NCBI GenBank assembly: GCA_017405875.1
Contig: JAFQZM010000037.1
Coordinates: 1-64,000 of the forward strand
DNA length: 64,000 nucleotides
Source: a bacterium
Lineage (GTDB): Bacteria > UBP6 > UBA1177
Direction: 5' to 3'
Part shown: positions 7,965 through 16,852 of the stretch, piece by piece
Numbering within the stretch: position 1 is the first letter of the stretch
How the letters are laid out: each line of letters opens with the position of its first letter
The notes under the pieces: model-generated
Databases searched by the model: none
The model's input: the letters and a program-made list of their open reading frames with translations, nothing else
What the model was told of the DNA's origin: nothing
Translations under genes and position numbers: made by a program

Positions 7965-9284
7965 ATGAAAAAGATTGTAACTTTTGTTTTGGTGTTTTTC
8001 ATGCTTTTCGTGACATCATGCGGAGTTGAAGCCGCTGATTCCGAGAAGCCGTCTGAATACCAGAATGGTCAGAATTCCCAATCTGAAACGGAGGCTGCTA
8101 TGAAAATTTCAATCACGATAAACGGAAAGGATAAACTCTCCGCGACCCTTTCTGACAATTCCTCTGCCGCAGCGTTCTATGAACTGCTATCAAAAGGTGA
8201 TGTTACAGTGAATATGCATGATTACGGGAATTTCGAGAAGGTCGGCAACTTGCCGCACTCCCTTCCGCGGAACGATACGCAGATCACGACGAGACCCGGT
8301 GACATTATCCTTTATCAAGGGGATCAAATCACGATCTACTATGATGTGAACAGCTGGAATTTCACGCTGCTTGGCAGAGTTGACGGCAAAACACAGCAGG
8401 AACTTAAAACGATTTTGGGCGAAGGTGACGTGACGGCGGTATTTGCGGTTGCTGTGGCAGAAAAGACAATGAAATTACCGACAGTTAAACTCAATTCAGG
8501 CTATGAAATGCCTGTTCTCGGTCTCGGCACATGGGCTTTGAGCGGAAAAACGGCGGAAGATGCCGTCTATACTGCGCTGAAAGCGGGTTACAGACTGATT
8601 GATACCGCTAAATATTATGGAAATGAAGCCGAAGTAGGGAAGGCTCTCGGTCGTGCGGTCAAGGATGGAATTTGCAAAAGGGAAGAGGTTTTTGTCACAA
8701 CAAAACTTGTTCCGTGGAGCGACAATCCCGATGCTGATATTGACGACTCTTTGAAAAAACTCGGTGTTTCATACATCGATCTGGTTCTTCTCCATCAACA
8801 CGGAAGCAACGACGACACTGTCTACAAAGCAATGGTGAAAGCTGTGAAAAACGGAAAAATCCGCTCTGTTGGAATCTCGAATTTCTACAAGGAAGAATCG
8901 GTGAGCCGTTTTATCAATGATTTTGAAATTCCGCCTGCGGTTGTGCAGAATGAAAATCATCTGTTTTATCAGAATAACACTCTGCGCGACAGGGTTAAGA
9001 AGCAGAAAATCTATGTCGAAAGCTGGTATCCTTTCGGTGGACGCAGCCATGCAAAAGAACATTTGAAGAATCCGGCAGTCCTGAAAATTGCAGAATCACA
9101 CAAAAAGACGGCTGCACAGATTATAGTCCGCTGGCATATTCAGGCTGGATATATCGTGATCCCCGGCTCAGGCGATGCCGCTCACATCAAGGAAAATTAC
9201 GATATTCTTGATTTCGAACTGACTGAAAGCGAAATGAAGGAACTCAAATTGCTGAATACAGGAAAAAGATACGAAAACTGGTGA
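7965..9284 (+). CDS. Lipoprotein fusing a cyclophilin-like domain to an aldo-keto reductase
   Basis: Protein of 439 residues. Residues 1-20 are a Sec lipoprotein signal with lipobox FVTSC. Residues about 46-155 form a cyclophilin-like domain (ITINGKDKLSATL, MHDYGNFEKVG, PGDIILYQG) nearly the same as the stand-alone lipoprotein at 17712. From about 165 a complete AKR follows: GLGTWALSGKTAEDA, the active-site Asp and Tyr in LIDTAKYYGNEAEVG, Lys in VTTKL, His in LLHQHG, and the NADP-binding IPGSG. ATG 7965 follows GGAGGG; an upstream start at 7926 would remove the signal from the N-terminus. An NADPH enzyme outside the inner membrane is odd, since the cofactor is cytoplasmic. The gene may be a chimera; the signal may not be efficient. 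Confidence 0.85.
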   Translation: MKKIVTFVLVFFMLFVTSCGVEAADSEKPSEYQNGQNSQSETEAAMKISITINGKDKLSATLSDNSSAAAFYELLSKGDVTVNMHDYGNFEKVGNLPHSLPRNDTQITTRPGDIILYQGDQITIYYDVNSWNFTLLGRVDGKTQQELKTILGEGDVTAVFAVAVAEKTMKLPTVKLNSGYEMPVLGLGTWALSGKTAEDAVYTALKAGYRLIDTAKYYGNEAEVGKALGRAVKDGICKREEVFVTTKLVPWSDNPDADIDDSLKKLGVSYIDLVLLHQHGSNDDTVYKAMVKAVKNGKIRSVGISNFYKEESVSRFINDFEIPPAVVQNENHLFYQNNTLRDRVKKQKIYVESWYPFGGRSHAKEHLKNPAVLKIAESHKKTAAQIIVRWHIQAGYIVIPGSGDAAHIKENYDILDFELTESEMKELKLLNTGKRYENW

Positions 9285-9290
9285 AATAAA

Positions 9291-9303
9291 TGACACGGTG
9301 CCA
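9291..9303 (+). promoter_or_regulatory. Single palindromic operator (one mismatch) before flavodoxin gene
   Basis: TGACACGGTGCCA lies six bases after the stop of the preceding gene and 34 bases ahead of the flavodoxin ATG. It is followed by aaaatgatgttcattttt, matching the tail at 11032. No TTGAC -35 overlaps this copy, so the gene may be read from upstream with added local control. Confidence 0.6.
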
Positions 9304-9336
9304 AAATGATGTTCATTTTTTTTATTGGAGGCTGTT

Positions 9337-9957
9337 ATGAAATTCAAATCTTTTGTTGCTATTGTTTCAACATTGTTCGCGGCAAACGGAATGCTCGGTG
9401 CGGCTGAGGCGGCTCCGGCAAAAACTCCGGCGAAACCGAAAGTTCTCGTTGCATATTTTTCAAGAACGGGCGAGCAGTATTCGGTAGGCAATATTACCGA
9501 GGGAAATACGGCAATTATTGCAAAAATGATAGCGGCGAAAACAGGCGGAGACCTTTTTGAAATCAAAGTCGCGAAAGACAATTATCCGAAAGGCTATGCT
9601 GCGCTGACGGAGTATGCGAAAGATGAAAAACAGAAGAAGGCGAGACCTGAAATCGTCGGAAAAGTTGCGAAATTCGCGCAGTACGACACGGTCTTCATCG
9701 GCTATCCTAACTGGTGGGGCGATATGCCGATGCCTGTTTACACATTTCTGGAAAGCTACGATTTTGCAGACAAAAATGTTGTTCCGTTCTGTACCCACGA
9801 GGGAAGCGGAATGAGCGGAACCGAAAACAACGTCAAAAATGCAGCTAAAGGCGGAAAGGCTCTGAAAGGTCTCGCGATATACGGTCACACCGCGCAGAAC
9901 GAAAGGGCTGAAGCGGAGAAAAAAGTTTCGCAGTGGCTGAAAGAGATAGGGTTTTAG
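9337..9957 (+). CDS. Exported flavodoxin-like protein
   Basis: A 206-residue flavodoxin fold with a cleavable Sec signal (MKFKSFVAIVSTLFAANG, then AEA). The FMN phosphate loop is VAYFSRTGEQYSVG; the isoalloxazine-side loops are FIGYPNWWGDMPMP and CTHEGSGMSGTENNVK. Such proteins carry electrons through bound FMN. GGAGG precedes ATG 9337; the TTG at 9325 lies before the ribosome site and is rejected. Export of a flavin protein by Sec means FMN must be bound outside. It sits between two AKR genes and shares the palindrome. Confidence 0.88.
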   Translation: MKFKSFVAIVSTLFAANGMLGAAEAAPAKTPAKPKVLVAYFSRTGEQYSVGNITEGNTAIIAKMIAAKTGGDLFEIKVAKDNYPKGYAALTEYAKDEKQKKARPEIVGKVAKFAQYDTVFIGYPNWWGDMPMPVYTFLESYDFADKNVVPFCTHEGSGMSGTENNVKNAAKGGKALKGLAIYGHTAQNERAEAEKKVSQWLKEIGF

Positions 9958-9958
9958 C

Positions 9959-9971
9959 TGACACGGCTTGG
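9959..9971 (+). promoter_or_regulatory. Degenerate half operator
   Basis: TGACACGGCTTGG keeps the left arm and centre of the palindrome but has lost the right arm. It starts one base after the flavodoxin stop, the same position relative to a stop codon as other copies. Probably a decayed operator. Confidence 0.35.
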
Positions 9972-9996
9972 AAAACAACGGTTTAAGGAGGATTTT

Positions 9997-11010
9997 ATGC
10001 AATACACGGAATTAGGAAACACGGGGATCAAGGTGTCGCGCATCTGCGTCGGCGGAATGAGTTTCGGAGAAGCGTCTGAGAGGTTCCACCAGTGGACTCT
10101 GAATCAGGCTGACACACAGAAAATGATCGAACATGCCTACAGTCTCGGTGTGAATTTTATTGACACTGCAAACTGCTACAGCTTCGGCACGAGCGAAGAA
10201 TACATCGGAAAATCGCTGAAAAATCTCGGAATCGGGCGTGACAAGGTAGTGCTCGCGTCAAAAGTCTATTTTAATGAGGGCAGGCTCTCAAAAGCGGCTG
10301 TTCTGCGCGAAATCGACGGGACGCTCTCACGGCTCGGCACGGACTACCTTGACCTCTACCAGATTCACCGCTTCGATTATTCGACTCCGGTCGAAGAGAC
10401 GATGGAAACTCTTGACAGTCTCGTAAAAGCCGGGAAGGTAAGGGCTATCGGCGCGAGTGCTATGTACGGCTATCAGTTCCATAATATGCAGATCGCGGCG
10501 GAGAAAAACGGCTGGACGAAATTCTCAACTATGCAGAATCACTACAATCTTCTTTACCGCGAGGATGAACGTGAACTGATTCCCGTTTGCAGACAGTACG
10601 GGGTTTCGCTTATTCCGTACAGCCCTCTTGCCGGCGGACATCTTGCGCATAAAGGCTGGGAGTCGGGAAGCAGACGTTCTCAAACAGATAAAGTTATCCG
10701 CGACAAATACGATTCCGAAATGGAAAATAACCTTGAAATCATCGCAAAAGTGGCTGATATGGCTGAAAAATACGGAGTTTCTATGACTGAGATCGCGCTC
10801 GCATGGCATTTCACGAAGGGAGTGGCAGCTCCGATCGTCGGTGCAACAAGCATGGCGCATTTTGATGATGCAGTCAGGGCAGTTGATCTGAAACTCTCGG
10901 AAGATGATGCAAAGACACTCGAAAGTGCCTACAAACCGCACAAAATAACGGGTGCACTCAGTGAAGAAAGCGGCGACAAGAATTTCGACAGAATAACAGC
11001 AAAAAAATAG
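9997..11010 (+). CDS. Cytoplasmic aldo-keto reductase (YajO/Tas-like)
   Basis: NADPH-dependent AKR of 337 residues with no signal peptide. Family marks: TGIKVSRICVGGMSFG at the start, active-site Asp and Tyr in FIDTANCYSFGTSEE, Lys in LASKVYF, His in LYQIHRFD, and the cofactor loop IVGATSMAHFDDA. The length is normal and the AAGGAGG spacing is good. It belongs to the AKR branch that reduces aldehydes or ketones of unknown identity. Its neighbours are redox enzymes controlled by the same palindrome family. Confidence 0.9.
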   Translation: MQYTELGNTGIKVSRICVGGMSFGEASERFHQWTLNQADTQKMIEHAYSLGVNFIDTANCYSFGTSEEYIGKSLKNLGIGRDKVVLASKVYFNEGRLSKAAVLREIDGTLSRLGTDYLDLYQIHRFDYSTPVEETMETLDSLVKAGKVRAIGASAMYGYQFHNMQIAAEKNGWTKFSTMQNHYNLLYREDERELIPVCRQYGVSLIPYSPLAGGHLAHKGWESGSRRSQTDKVIRDKYDSEMENNLEIIAKVADMAEKYGVSMTEIALAWHFTKGVAAPIVGATSMAHFDDAVRAVDLKLSEDDAKTLESAYKPHKITGALSEESGDKNFDRITAKK

Positions 11011-11018
11011 TATAAACC

Positions 11019-11031
11019 TGACACGGTGTCA
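11019..11031 (+). promoter_or_regulatory. Palindromic operator before the CMD-cupin-flavodoxin operon
   Basis: Exact TGACACGGTGTCA eight bases after the AKR stop and 32 bases before the next ATG, with the shared tail aaaataatgttcatttttt. Likely controls 11064-13133. Confidence 0.65.
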
Positions 11032-11063
11032 AAATAATGTTCATTTTTTAATTCGGAGGTTTT

Positions 11064-11828
11064 ATGAGAAAATTTTTAGGAGTGATATTTATGAGTGCGA
11101 TTTTGACAACAACTGTTTCCGCAGGGTATTATCTGGACGAGTTGAAAAAAACAGACCCCGAATTTGCTCAGTTTTTCGCCGCTTTTTCGCAGAATGAAGT
11201 CGTAAATGAAAATGGTGTCAGGCTTGACGAAAAAACGAGGCATATCGCAATCTTAGCCGCTATGCTCGGGCGCGGCGCAGTCGATTTTTATCCGGAAATG
11301 CTTGCTGAATCGCTTGACAGCGGTGTAACTCCGGTCGAGGCAAGGGAAATTCTCTATCAGGCTGTAGCTTACTGCGGAATCGGCAGGATCTATCCTTTCT
11401 TCAAGGCGACAAACTATGTCTTCAAAAAGAAAAAAATCAGAATTCCTCTTGCCGGTCAGTCAACTACAACACCTGAAACACGTCTTCAGAAAGGAGCGGA
11501 GAAGCAGATCGAGATTTTTGGAGAGGGAATGCGCGATTTCTATAAAAAAGGCTATATGAACCGCTGGCTTGCAGACAACTGTTTCGGTGATTACTACACG
11601 AGGACAGGGCTTACGGTGCAGCAGCGCGAACTGGTGACATTCTGCTACATAGCGGCTGACGGCACGAACGAAGCGCAGCTCAGGGCACACATAAACGGCA
11701 ATAACCTTGTCGGTAACAACAAAGAGTTCCTTATTTCGGTCGCGTCTCAGATCATGCCGTATATCGGCTATCCGAGGACGCTTAATATCATTGCGGCTGT
11801 AAACGAAACTTTAGGAGATAAAAAATGA
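11064..11828 (+). CDS. Exported carboxymuconolactone decarboxylase-family protein (two domains)
   Basis: A 254-residue protein with a Sec signal (ending TTTVSAG) and two tandem CMD/AhpD-fold repeats: one around DEKTRHIAILAAMLGRGAVD to EILYQAVAYCGIGR, the second around LTVQQRELVTFCYIAADG to ISVASQIMPYIGYPR. The AhpD redox CxxC is not present, so peroxidase activity is unlikely; a lactonase/decarboxylase-like or binding role is possible. The last four bases overlap the cupin start (ATGA). CMD proteins are often paired or fused with cupins, as here. Real substrate unknown. Confidence 0.85.
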   Translation: MRKFLGVIFMSAILTTTVSAGYYLDELKKTDPEFAQFFAAFSQNEVVNENGVRLDEKTRHIAILAAMLGRGAVDFYPEMLAESLDSGVTPVEAREILYQAVAYCGIGRIYPFFKATNYVFKKKKIRIPLAGQSTTTPETRLQKGAEKQIEIFGEGMRDFYKKGYMNRWLADNCFGDYYTRTGLTVQQRELVTFCYIAADGTNEAQLRAHINGNNLVGNNKEFLISVASQIMPYIGYPRTLNIIAAVNETLGDKK

Positions 11829-12370
11829 GAAATTTTTCAGAAAAAACAATTGCATTCCTTCTTGCCGCAGCATTTGTCTGCATGACGGCGTGTGCATCAA
11901 CCCAAAAAACAGGAGAAAACACGATGAAAGAGAAAACGAACACCAAAGTTCAGGCTGAAAACATCAGCGATTATGCTGAAAAATCTATGTTCGCAGTCGG
12001 CGAACCGAACACTGCTTACGCAAAATATTTTATCGGAAACAGCTGGCTTGCGCCTCTCAACAGCGAGGATGCTTCGATAGCGAATGTCACTTTCGAGCCG
12101 GGCTGCCGCAACAACTGGCACATTCACCACTGCTCGTCGCAGATACTTGTCGGAGTAGGCGGAAAAGGGTGGATCCAGTTCGAAGGCAAAGAGCCGCAAG
12201 CAATCAACGAAGGTGACGTCATCCGCATTCCGCCTGAGGTCAAGCACTGGCACGGTGCGGCAGCAGACAGCTGGTTTTCGCACCTTTCGATAACGGTAAA
12301 CACCTGCGAAGGAGCCGGTTCTGAGTGGCTTGAGCCGGTAAGTGACGAAGAATACAGCAAAATCAAATAA
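11825..12370 (+). CDS. Cupin lipoprotein (mandelonitrile-lyase-like cupin)
   Basis: A 181-residue cupin with a lipoprotein signal (lipobox MTACA). The single cupin barrel shows metal-binding motif one as CRNNWHIHHCSSQILVGVGG and motif two as GDVIRIPPEVKHWHGA followed by WFSHLSI. This pattern matches small bacterial cupins of the hydroxynitrile-lyase type, which bind manganese or a similar metal through the three His and a Glu or Gln. Translational coupling to the CMD gene implies joint function at the cell envelope. Confidence 0.85.
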   Translation: MRNFSEKTIAFLLAAAFVCMTACASTQKTGENTMKEKTNTKVQAENISDYAEKSMFAVGEPNTAYAKYFIGNSWLAPLNSEDASIANVTFEPGCRNNWHIHHCSSQILVGVGGKGWIQFEGKEPQAINEGDVIRIPPEVKHWHGAAADSWFSHLSITVNTCEGAGSEWLEPVSDEEYSKIK

Positions 12371-12395
12371 GGAAATCGGAACAAAGGAGAAACTT

Positions 12396-13133
12396 ATGTT
12401 CTCAAAATTGCGGAGAGAAATTTCTGCGCACAAAGTGCGTTATTCGGTGATTTCAGCGGTTCTGGTGCTTGCGGTCGTGCTTTTTGCGCTTTTCGGAGTT
12501 TCCTACATCAGAAGGCACTTCCGGACGGTGAATATCGACCGTGAACAGGCGGCTCGTACTGAACAGATCGATATGAAAGGGAAGAAGGGGATCATCATTT
12601 ATTTTACCAGAGTCGGAAACACCGATTTTGCAAAGGATGTCGATGCAGTCTCCAGCGCCTCTTTAATGAATGACGGCGGAAAACTTGCGGGGAACAGCGA
12701 ACTTTTGTCGAAAATGATTGCAAATGCCACTGGTTATCCGCTCTACGCGATAAAGACAAAAAACAAATACCCTTCAAGCTACGTCGACACCGTTATCGAA
12801 GCCACCAAAGAGTTTCAGGGAGAAAAACCTGTTGAACTTGAAGACACTGCACCGGATCTTTCCGGTTATGACACGGTCATTCTGGTTTATCCGCTCTGGC
12901 ACTGGACGCTTCCCGTTCCGGTGCAGAAATTCCTGACTGAAAATAAACTTGAAGGCAAGACCATTTATTCTCTGGTAACGCACGGCGGCAGCGGTTTCGG
13001 AAACGCGATCCAGGATACATCGAAACGGACTGCGGCTAAAGTAAGCCCTCTGACACTTGCTGTATATGACGATGAGGTCACGGTCTCACTTCCGAAGATC
13101 GTCTCCTGGCTTGAAAAGATCGCAGACAATTGA
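12396..13133 (+). CDS. Membrane-anchored flavodoxin-like protein
   Basis: A 245-residue protein: one N-terminal transmembrane helix (YSVISAVLVLAVVLFALFG, about residues 17-36), then a flavodoxin domain with FMN loop IIYFTRVGNTDFAKDVD, ILVYPLWHWTLPVPVQ and VTHGGSGFGN. It resembles the exported flavodoxin at 9337 but stays tethered. Start at ATG 12396 after AAGGAG; an upstream in-frame ATG (12342) is inside the cupin gene and lacks a ribosome site. Last gene of the CMD-cupin operon. Confidence 0.85.
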   Translation: MFSKLRREISAHKVRYSVISAVLVLAVVLFALFGVSYIRRHFRTVNIDREQAARTEQIDMKGKKGIIIYFTRVGNTDFAKDVDAVSSASLMNDGGKLAGNSELLSKMIANATGYPLYAIKTKNKYPSSYVDTVIEATKEFQGEKPVELEDTAPDLSGYDTVILVYPLWHWTLPVPVQKFLTENKLEGKTIYSLVTHGGSGFGNAIQDTSKRTAAKVSPLTLAVYDDEVTVSLPKIVSWLEKIADN

Positions 13134-13231
13134 ACCAAGAGAGCCGGCAGAAGGCGAGATTCACAGAGATCCTTGCACTTTTGCCTGAATATCTATATCT
13201 TGGCGGGTTTTGTTTTTCGTAGGATTTTTTC

Positions 13232-14311
13232 ATGGTGATCAAGTATCGCAAGATCATTCATGTCGATATGGACGCCTTTTTCGTTTCAGTGGAAGAGCAC
13301 GATAATCCCGATTTGAAAGGACATCCTGTGGTAGTCGGGCATGACGGTCCGCGCGGAGTGGTCGCAACTGCAAACTATACGGCGCGCAAATTCGGGATCC
13401 ATTCGGCGCTTCCTATCGTTACGGCGCACCGTTTGTGCAAAGATCTCATCGTCGTCGAAGGCAGGTATTCGCGCTATAAGGAAATCTCGGAGCAGATACG
13501 GAATATTTTCAGGGAATACACTGATATGATCGAGCCTTTGAGTCTGGATGAGGCCTTTTTGGATGTGACGCGCAATAAAAAGGGGATCCCTCTGGCCGTC
13601 GATATCGCTTCAGAGATCAAGCGGCGGATATTTGAGGATACCGGACTCACCGCTTCTGCAGGGGTAAGCTACTGCAAGTTCCTTGCCAAGATCGCAAGCG
13701 ACTACCGCAAACCGGACGGGCTCTGCACGATCCATCCTGACCGTGCGCTCGGGTTTATCGACAGACTGAAGGTCGAACAGTTCTGGGGAGTCGGGGAAAA
13801 GACGGCTCAGCATCTGCACAAAATGGGAGTTTTTACCGGACGTGAACTTCGTGAAGTGCCGCTTGAGACATTGAGACGCGAGTTCGGAAAGACCGGGCAG
13901 ATCTTCTATGACTTTGCGAGAGGCATCGACGATCGTCCTGTCGTAACGGAGTTCATCCGCAAGTCGCTGGGGTGCGAGCGCACTTATGCAAAAGATCTTA
14001 AAAGTTGCGCGGAAATGCTTGAAGAACTGTCTCATCTGGCAAACGAATTGACAGAAAGGCTTAAAAAACACGGTTTTACGGGGCGTTCCCTGGTTTTGAA
14101 GATCAAATACAGTGATTTCAGGCAGACGACACACTGCCGCAGCTGCAATAAGCCGATCGAGACTTTTGAGGAGATCCTTTCAATTACTCGTGAGCTGCTC
14201 AATGAAGTCGATGCTGGTCAGCATCCGGTGAGACTTCTGGGGCTATCTGTCACCAATCCTGTTCAAACTGAAGATCCATGCTTTCCGCAACAGATGACCT
14301 TTGACTGGTAA
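13232..14311 (+). CDS. dinB: DNA polymerase IV (Y family)
   Basis: Translesion polymerase of 359 residues, full length. Catalytic carboxylates are in HVDMDAFFVSVEE (about residue 10-15) and PLSLDEAFLDVT (Asp-Glu near 106). The steric-gate Phe is in DAFFV. The thumb HhH (VGEKTAQHLHKMG) and little-finger domains are present. The C-terminal QQMTFDW resembles a beta-clamp binding motif. A 98-base gap with nothing recognisable precedes it, and no LexA-type box was noticed. It is unrelated to the redox genes on either side. Confidence 0.95.
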   Translation: MVIKYRKIIHVDMDAFFVSVEEHDNPDLKGHPVVVGHDGPRGVVATANYTARKFGIHSALPIVTAHRLCKDLIVVEGRYSRYKEISEQIRNIFREYTDMIEPLSLDEAFLDVTRNKKGIPLAVDIASEIKRRIFEDTGLTASAGVSYCKFLAKIASDYRKPDGLCTIHPDRALGFIDRLKVEQFWGVGEKTAQHLHKMGVFTGRELREVPLETLRREFGKTGQIFYDFARGIDDRPVVTEFIRKSLGCERTYAKDLKSCAEMLEELSHLANELTERLKKHGFTGRSLVLKIKYSDFRQTTHCRSCNKPIETFEEILSITRELLNEVDAGQHPVRLLGLSVTNPVQTEDPCFPQQMTFDW

Positions 14312-14349
14312 AGTTCAGACTGGCGCGTATCTAAAAGCGCGTTCTTACA

Positions 14350-15021
14350 TTATCCCAGCACTTTCTGCAATCCGGCAGAGTTCAGTATCCCGATGACCGG
14401 CGGTGCGTAGGAGATCAGCGACTGTTCTTCAAGCCGCTTCAATTCTCTGTGAAGCGAAGAGCGTGAGACATTCATAAGCATTGCCCATTTTGAGACAGAA
14501 CCTGGAATGAGGATCTTTGTTTTCCCGCTCTGTTTAGATTGCATCAACAGCCAGAATGCCGCTTTCTGCGCGATCCCGCTGTATGAAAAAAGTTCCAGAC
14601 GCTGCTGGAGCATGTATGCAGCGGAAGCGATCTCTGTGGCGAAATTTTCCATTATGCGGATATCTTTCTGCATGAGTTTCAGCAAATCTTCCTTCTGCAG
14701 GATCATTAGTGTGACGGGTTCAAGTGCGGCGATACCGCACGGATATTTTCTGTTCCGCGAAAATACTGCGGCGGCACCTATTATTTCGCCGGCTCCGAAA
14801 GAAGAGACATTGACCTTGGTTCCGTTTGTAAGCAGTTTCTGAACTTCAACACGTCCTTCGAGGATCACGGCGATCCGCGTGGCTGATTCCATCGGGCGGA
14901 ATATCAGCCTGCCTTTGTCGCATCGCACTATCCTGTAAAATATTTTTTCCAGATCATTGCTGATTTCATGCGCAGGGATCCCTCTGAACAGTGAACTTTT
15001 CTCAAGTATTGAATAATCCAT
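14350..15021 (-). CDS. Crp/Fnr-family transcription regulator, divergent from hcp
   Basis: A 223-residue regulator: a cyclic-nucleotide-binding-like beta barrel (about residues 10-120; VILEGRVEVQKL, FGAGEIIGAAAVF, a long dimer helix), then a winged helix (about 165-215; SVSKWAMLMNVSRSSLHRELKRLEEQSLI). It lacks the N-terminal Cys cluster of FNR, so it is not an Fe-S oxygen sensor of that kind. Its gene is divergent from hcp and shares a 167-base intergenic region with a palindrome at 15074-15089. Crp/Fnr proteins of the HcpR/Dnr type control hcp genes in many anaerobes, so the same role is inferred. Confidence 0.85.
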   Translation of the reverse strand: MDYSILEKSSLFRGIPAHEISNDLEKIFYRIVRCDKGRLIFRPMESATRIAVILEGRVEVQKLLTNGTKVNVSSFGAGEIIGAAAVFSRNRKYPCGIAALEPVTLMILQKEDLLKLMQKDIRIMENFATEIASAAYMLQQRLELFSYSGIAQKAAFWLLMQSKQSGKTKILIPGSVSKWAMLMNVSRSSLHRELKRLEEQSLISYAPPVIGILNSAGLQKVLG

Positions 15022-15073
15022 TTTTCCCTCCCTTCAATCTCTCTGCGGCATTATACGAAAAAAAATCCGTTTG

Positions 15074-15089
15074 TGTATCTGTAGATACA
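15074..15089. promoter_or_regulatory. Inverted repeat in the crp/hcp intergenic region, probable Crp/Fnr operator
   Basis: TGTATCT, two bases, AGATACA: a perfect seven-base-arm inverted repeat of 16 bases, about 53 bases upstream of the regulator start and 100 upstream of hcp. The size is right for a Crp/Fnr dimer site and it is the only such symmetry in the gap. Which promoter it controls is unknown. Confidence 0.55.
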
Positions 15090-15188
15090 GATTTTTGAAA
15101 TTTTCACTGTATTTTTGCATCGGAATGAGTGGGGAGAACCTTAGTGATCCTTAATGATGAAGTTGAAAACTTAACAATGGAGGAAAAA

Positions 15189-16826
15189 ATGGAGACAAAC
15201 AAAATGTTCTGCTTTCAGTGTCAGGAAACCGCACAGTGCAAAGGATGTACCGTTTCAGGTGTCTGCGGAAAGAGACCCGAAGTCGCTGCAATGCAGGATC
15301 TGCTTATCTATGTTACGAAGGGACTCTCCTCGGTAACGACTGCACTCCGCGCCGAAGGTAAAAAGATCGGGCTTGATGTCAATCATCTGGTCACGATGAA
15401 TCTCTTCATGACGATCACAAACGCGAACTTCGACCGTGAAGCGATAATAAAAGCGGTTGAAAAAACGCTCGCTGTGAAAGAGGAACTTCTTGCGCAAATC
15501 GACGACAGGTCAAAACTACCGGCAGCCGCTTTCTGGAACGGTTCGGTCGAAACCTTTGACGAAAAAGCGAAAACAGTAGGCGTTCTTGCCACGGAAAATG
15601 AAGATGTCCGCAGTCTGCGTGAACTTATCACCTACGGTTTGAAGGGACTTGCAGCCTATTTGAAGCACGCAAACGCCCTTCTGCAGGACAACGAGGAAAT
15701 TGATGCCTTCATTCAAAGTGCGCTTGCAAAGACTTTGGATGACTCTCTCTCGACAGACGATCTGGTCGCACTTACTCTGGAAACAGGAAAATCCGGTGTT
15801 GACGGCATGGCTCTTCTTGATAAAGCAAACACGGAAGCTTACGGCAATCCCGAAATCACCAAAGTTGATATCGGTGTCCGTAAAAACCCCGGCATCCTGA
15901 TTTCAGGTCACGATCTCAGAGATCTGGAAATGCTTCTGGAACAGACTTCCGGCACAGGAGTCGATGTCTATACCCATTCCGAAATGCTTCCTGCTCACTA
16001 TTATCCGGCATTCAGGAAATATCCGCACTTTGCAGGAAACTACGGCAACGCATGGTGGAAACAGAAAGAGGAATTTGAAAAATTCAACGGTCCTGTCCTT
16101 ATGACGACAAACTGCGTTGTGCCGCCTTCTGAAAGTTACAAAGACCGCCTCTGGACGACTGGAGCGACAGGATTCCCCGGATGCAGGCACATTGAAGGAA
16201 AATATGGAGAAACAAAGGATTTTTCTGCCATAATCGAGCAGGCGAAAGGATGTCAGGCACCGACAGAAATCGAAACGGGCACAATTACCGGCGGTTTTGC
16301 ACATGAGCAGGTTTTTGCTCTGGCTGAGCCGGTAGTCAACGCCGTAAAATCGGGCGCGATCCGCAAGTTCGTAGTCATGGCAGGCTGCGACGGAAGGCAG
16401 AAGAGCAGGGAATATTACGCTGAATTTGCGAAAAAACTTCCCAAAGATGTCGTGATCCTTACAGCCGGATGCGCAAAATACAAATACAACAAACTCGATC
16501 TGGGCGACATCGGCGGCATTCCGAGAGTATTGGATGCAGGGCAGTGCAACGACTCATACTCTCTTGCACTTATTGCCTTGAAATTAAAAGAGATTTTCGG
16601 TCTAGACGACATCAACAGACTGCCGCTTGCATTCAACATTGCGTGGTATGAGCAGAAAGCTGTTATCGTCCTGTTGGCACTTCTTTACCTCGGTGTAAAA
16701 AATATTCATCTCGGGCCGACACTTCCTGCATTTTTGAGTCCGAATGTTGCGAAAGTTCTGGTCGAAAACTTCGGTATCGCAGGTATCACAACAGTCGATG
16801 AAGATCTTAAGATTTTGATCGGATAA
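15189..16826 (+). CDS. hcp: Hydroxylamine reductase / hybrid cluster protein
   Basis: Hcp of 545 residues, a cytoplasmic enzyme linked to nitric oxide and hydroxylamine detoxification. The N-terminal Fe-S cluster Cys are in [19 protein letters not shown] and VCGK. The hybrid cluster ligands fit [50 protein letters not shown] and [13 protein letters not shown] 15189 is chosen because TGGAGG lies just upstream; the frame opens earlier at 15129 without such a site. It is followed 26 bases later by its usual ferredoxin partner, here frameshifted. Confidence 0.95.
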   Translation: METNKMFCFQCQETAQCKGCTVSGVCGKRPEVAAMQDLLIYVTKGLSSVTTALRAEGKKIGLDVNHLVTMNLFMTITNANFDREAIIKAVEKTLAVKEELLAQIDDRSKLPAAAFWNGSVETFDEKAKTVGVLATENEDVRSLRELITYGLKGLAAYLKHANALLQDNEEIDAFIQSALAKTLDDSLSTDDLVALTLETGKSGVDGMALLDKANTEAYGNPEITKVDIGVRKNPGILISGHDLRDLEMLLEQTSGTGVDVYTHSEMLPAHYYPAFRKYPHFAGNYGNAWWKQKEEFEKFNGPVLMTTNCVVPPSESYKDRLWTTGATGFPGCRHIEGKYGETKDFSAIIEQAKGCQAPTEIETGTITGGFAHEQVFALAEPVVNAVKSGAIRKFVVMAGCDGRQKSREYYAEFAKKLPKDVVILTAGCAKYKYNKLDLGDIGGIPRVLDAGQCNDSYSLALIALKLKEIFGLDDINRLPLAFNIAWYEQKAVIVLLALLYLGVKNIHLGPTLPAFLSPNVAKVLVENFGIAGITTVDEDLKILIG

Positions 16827-16852
16827 TAACCGGAATAAAGAGGAAAATCACG

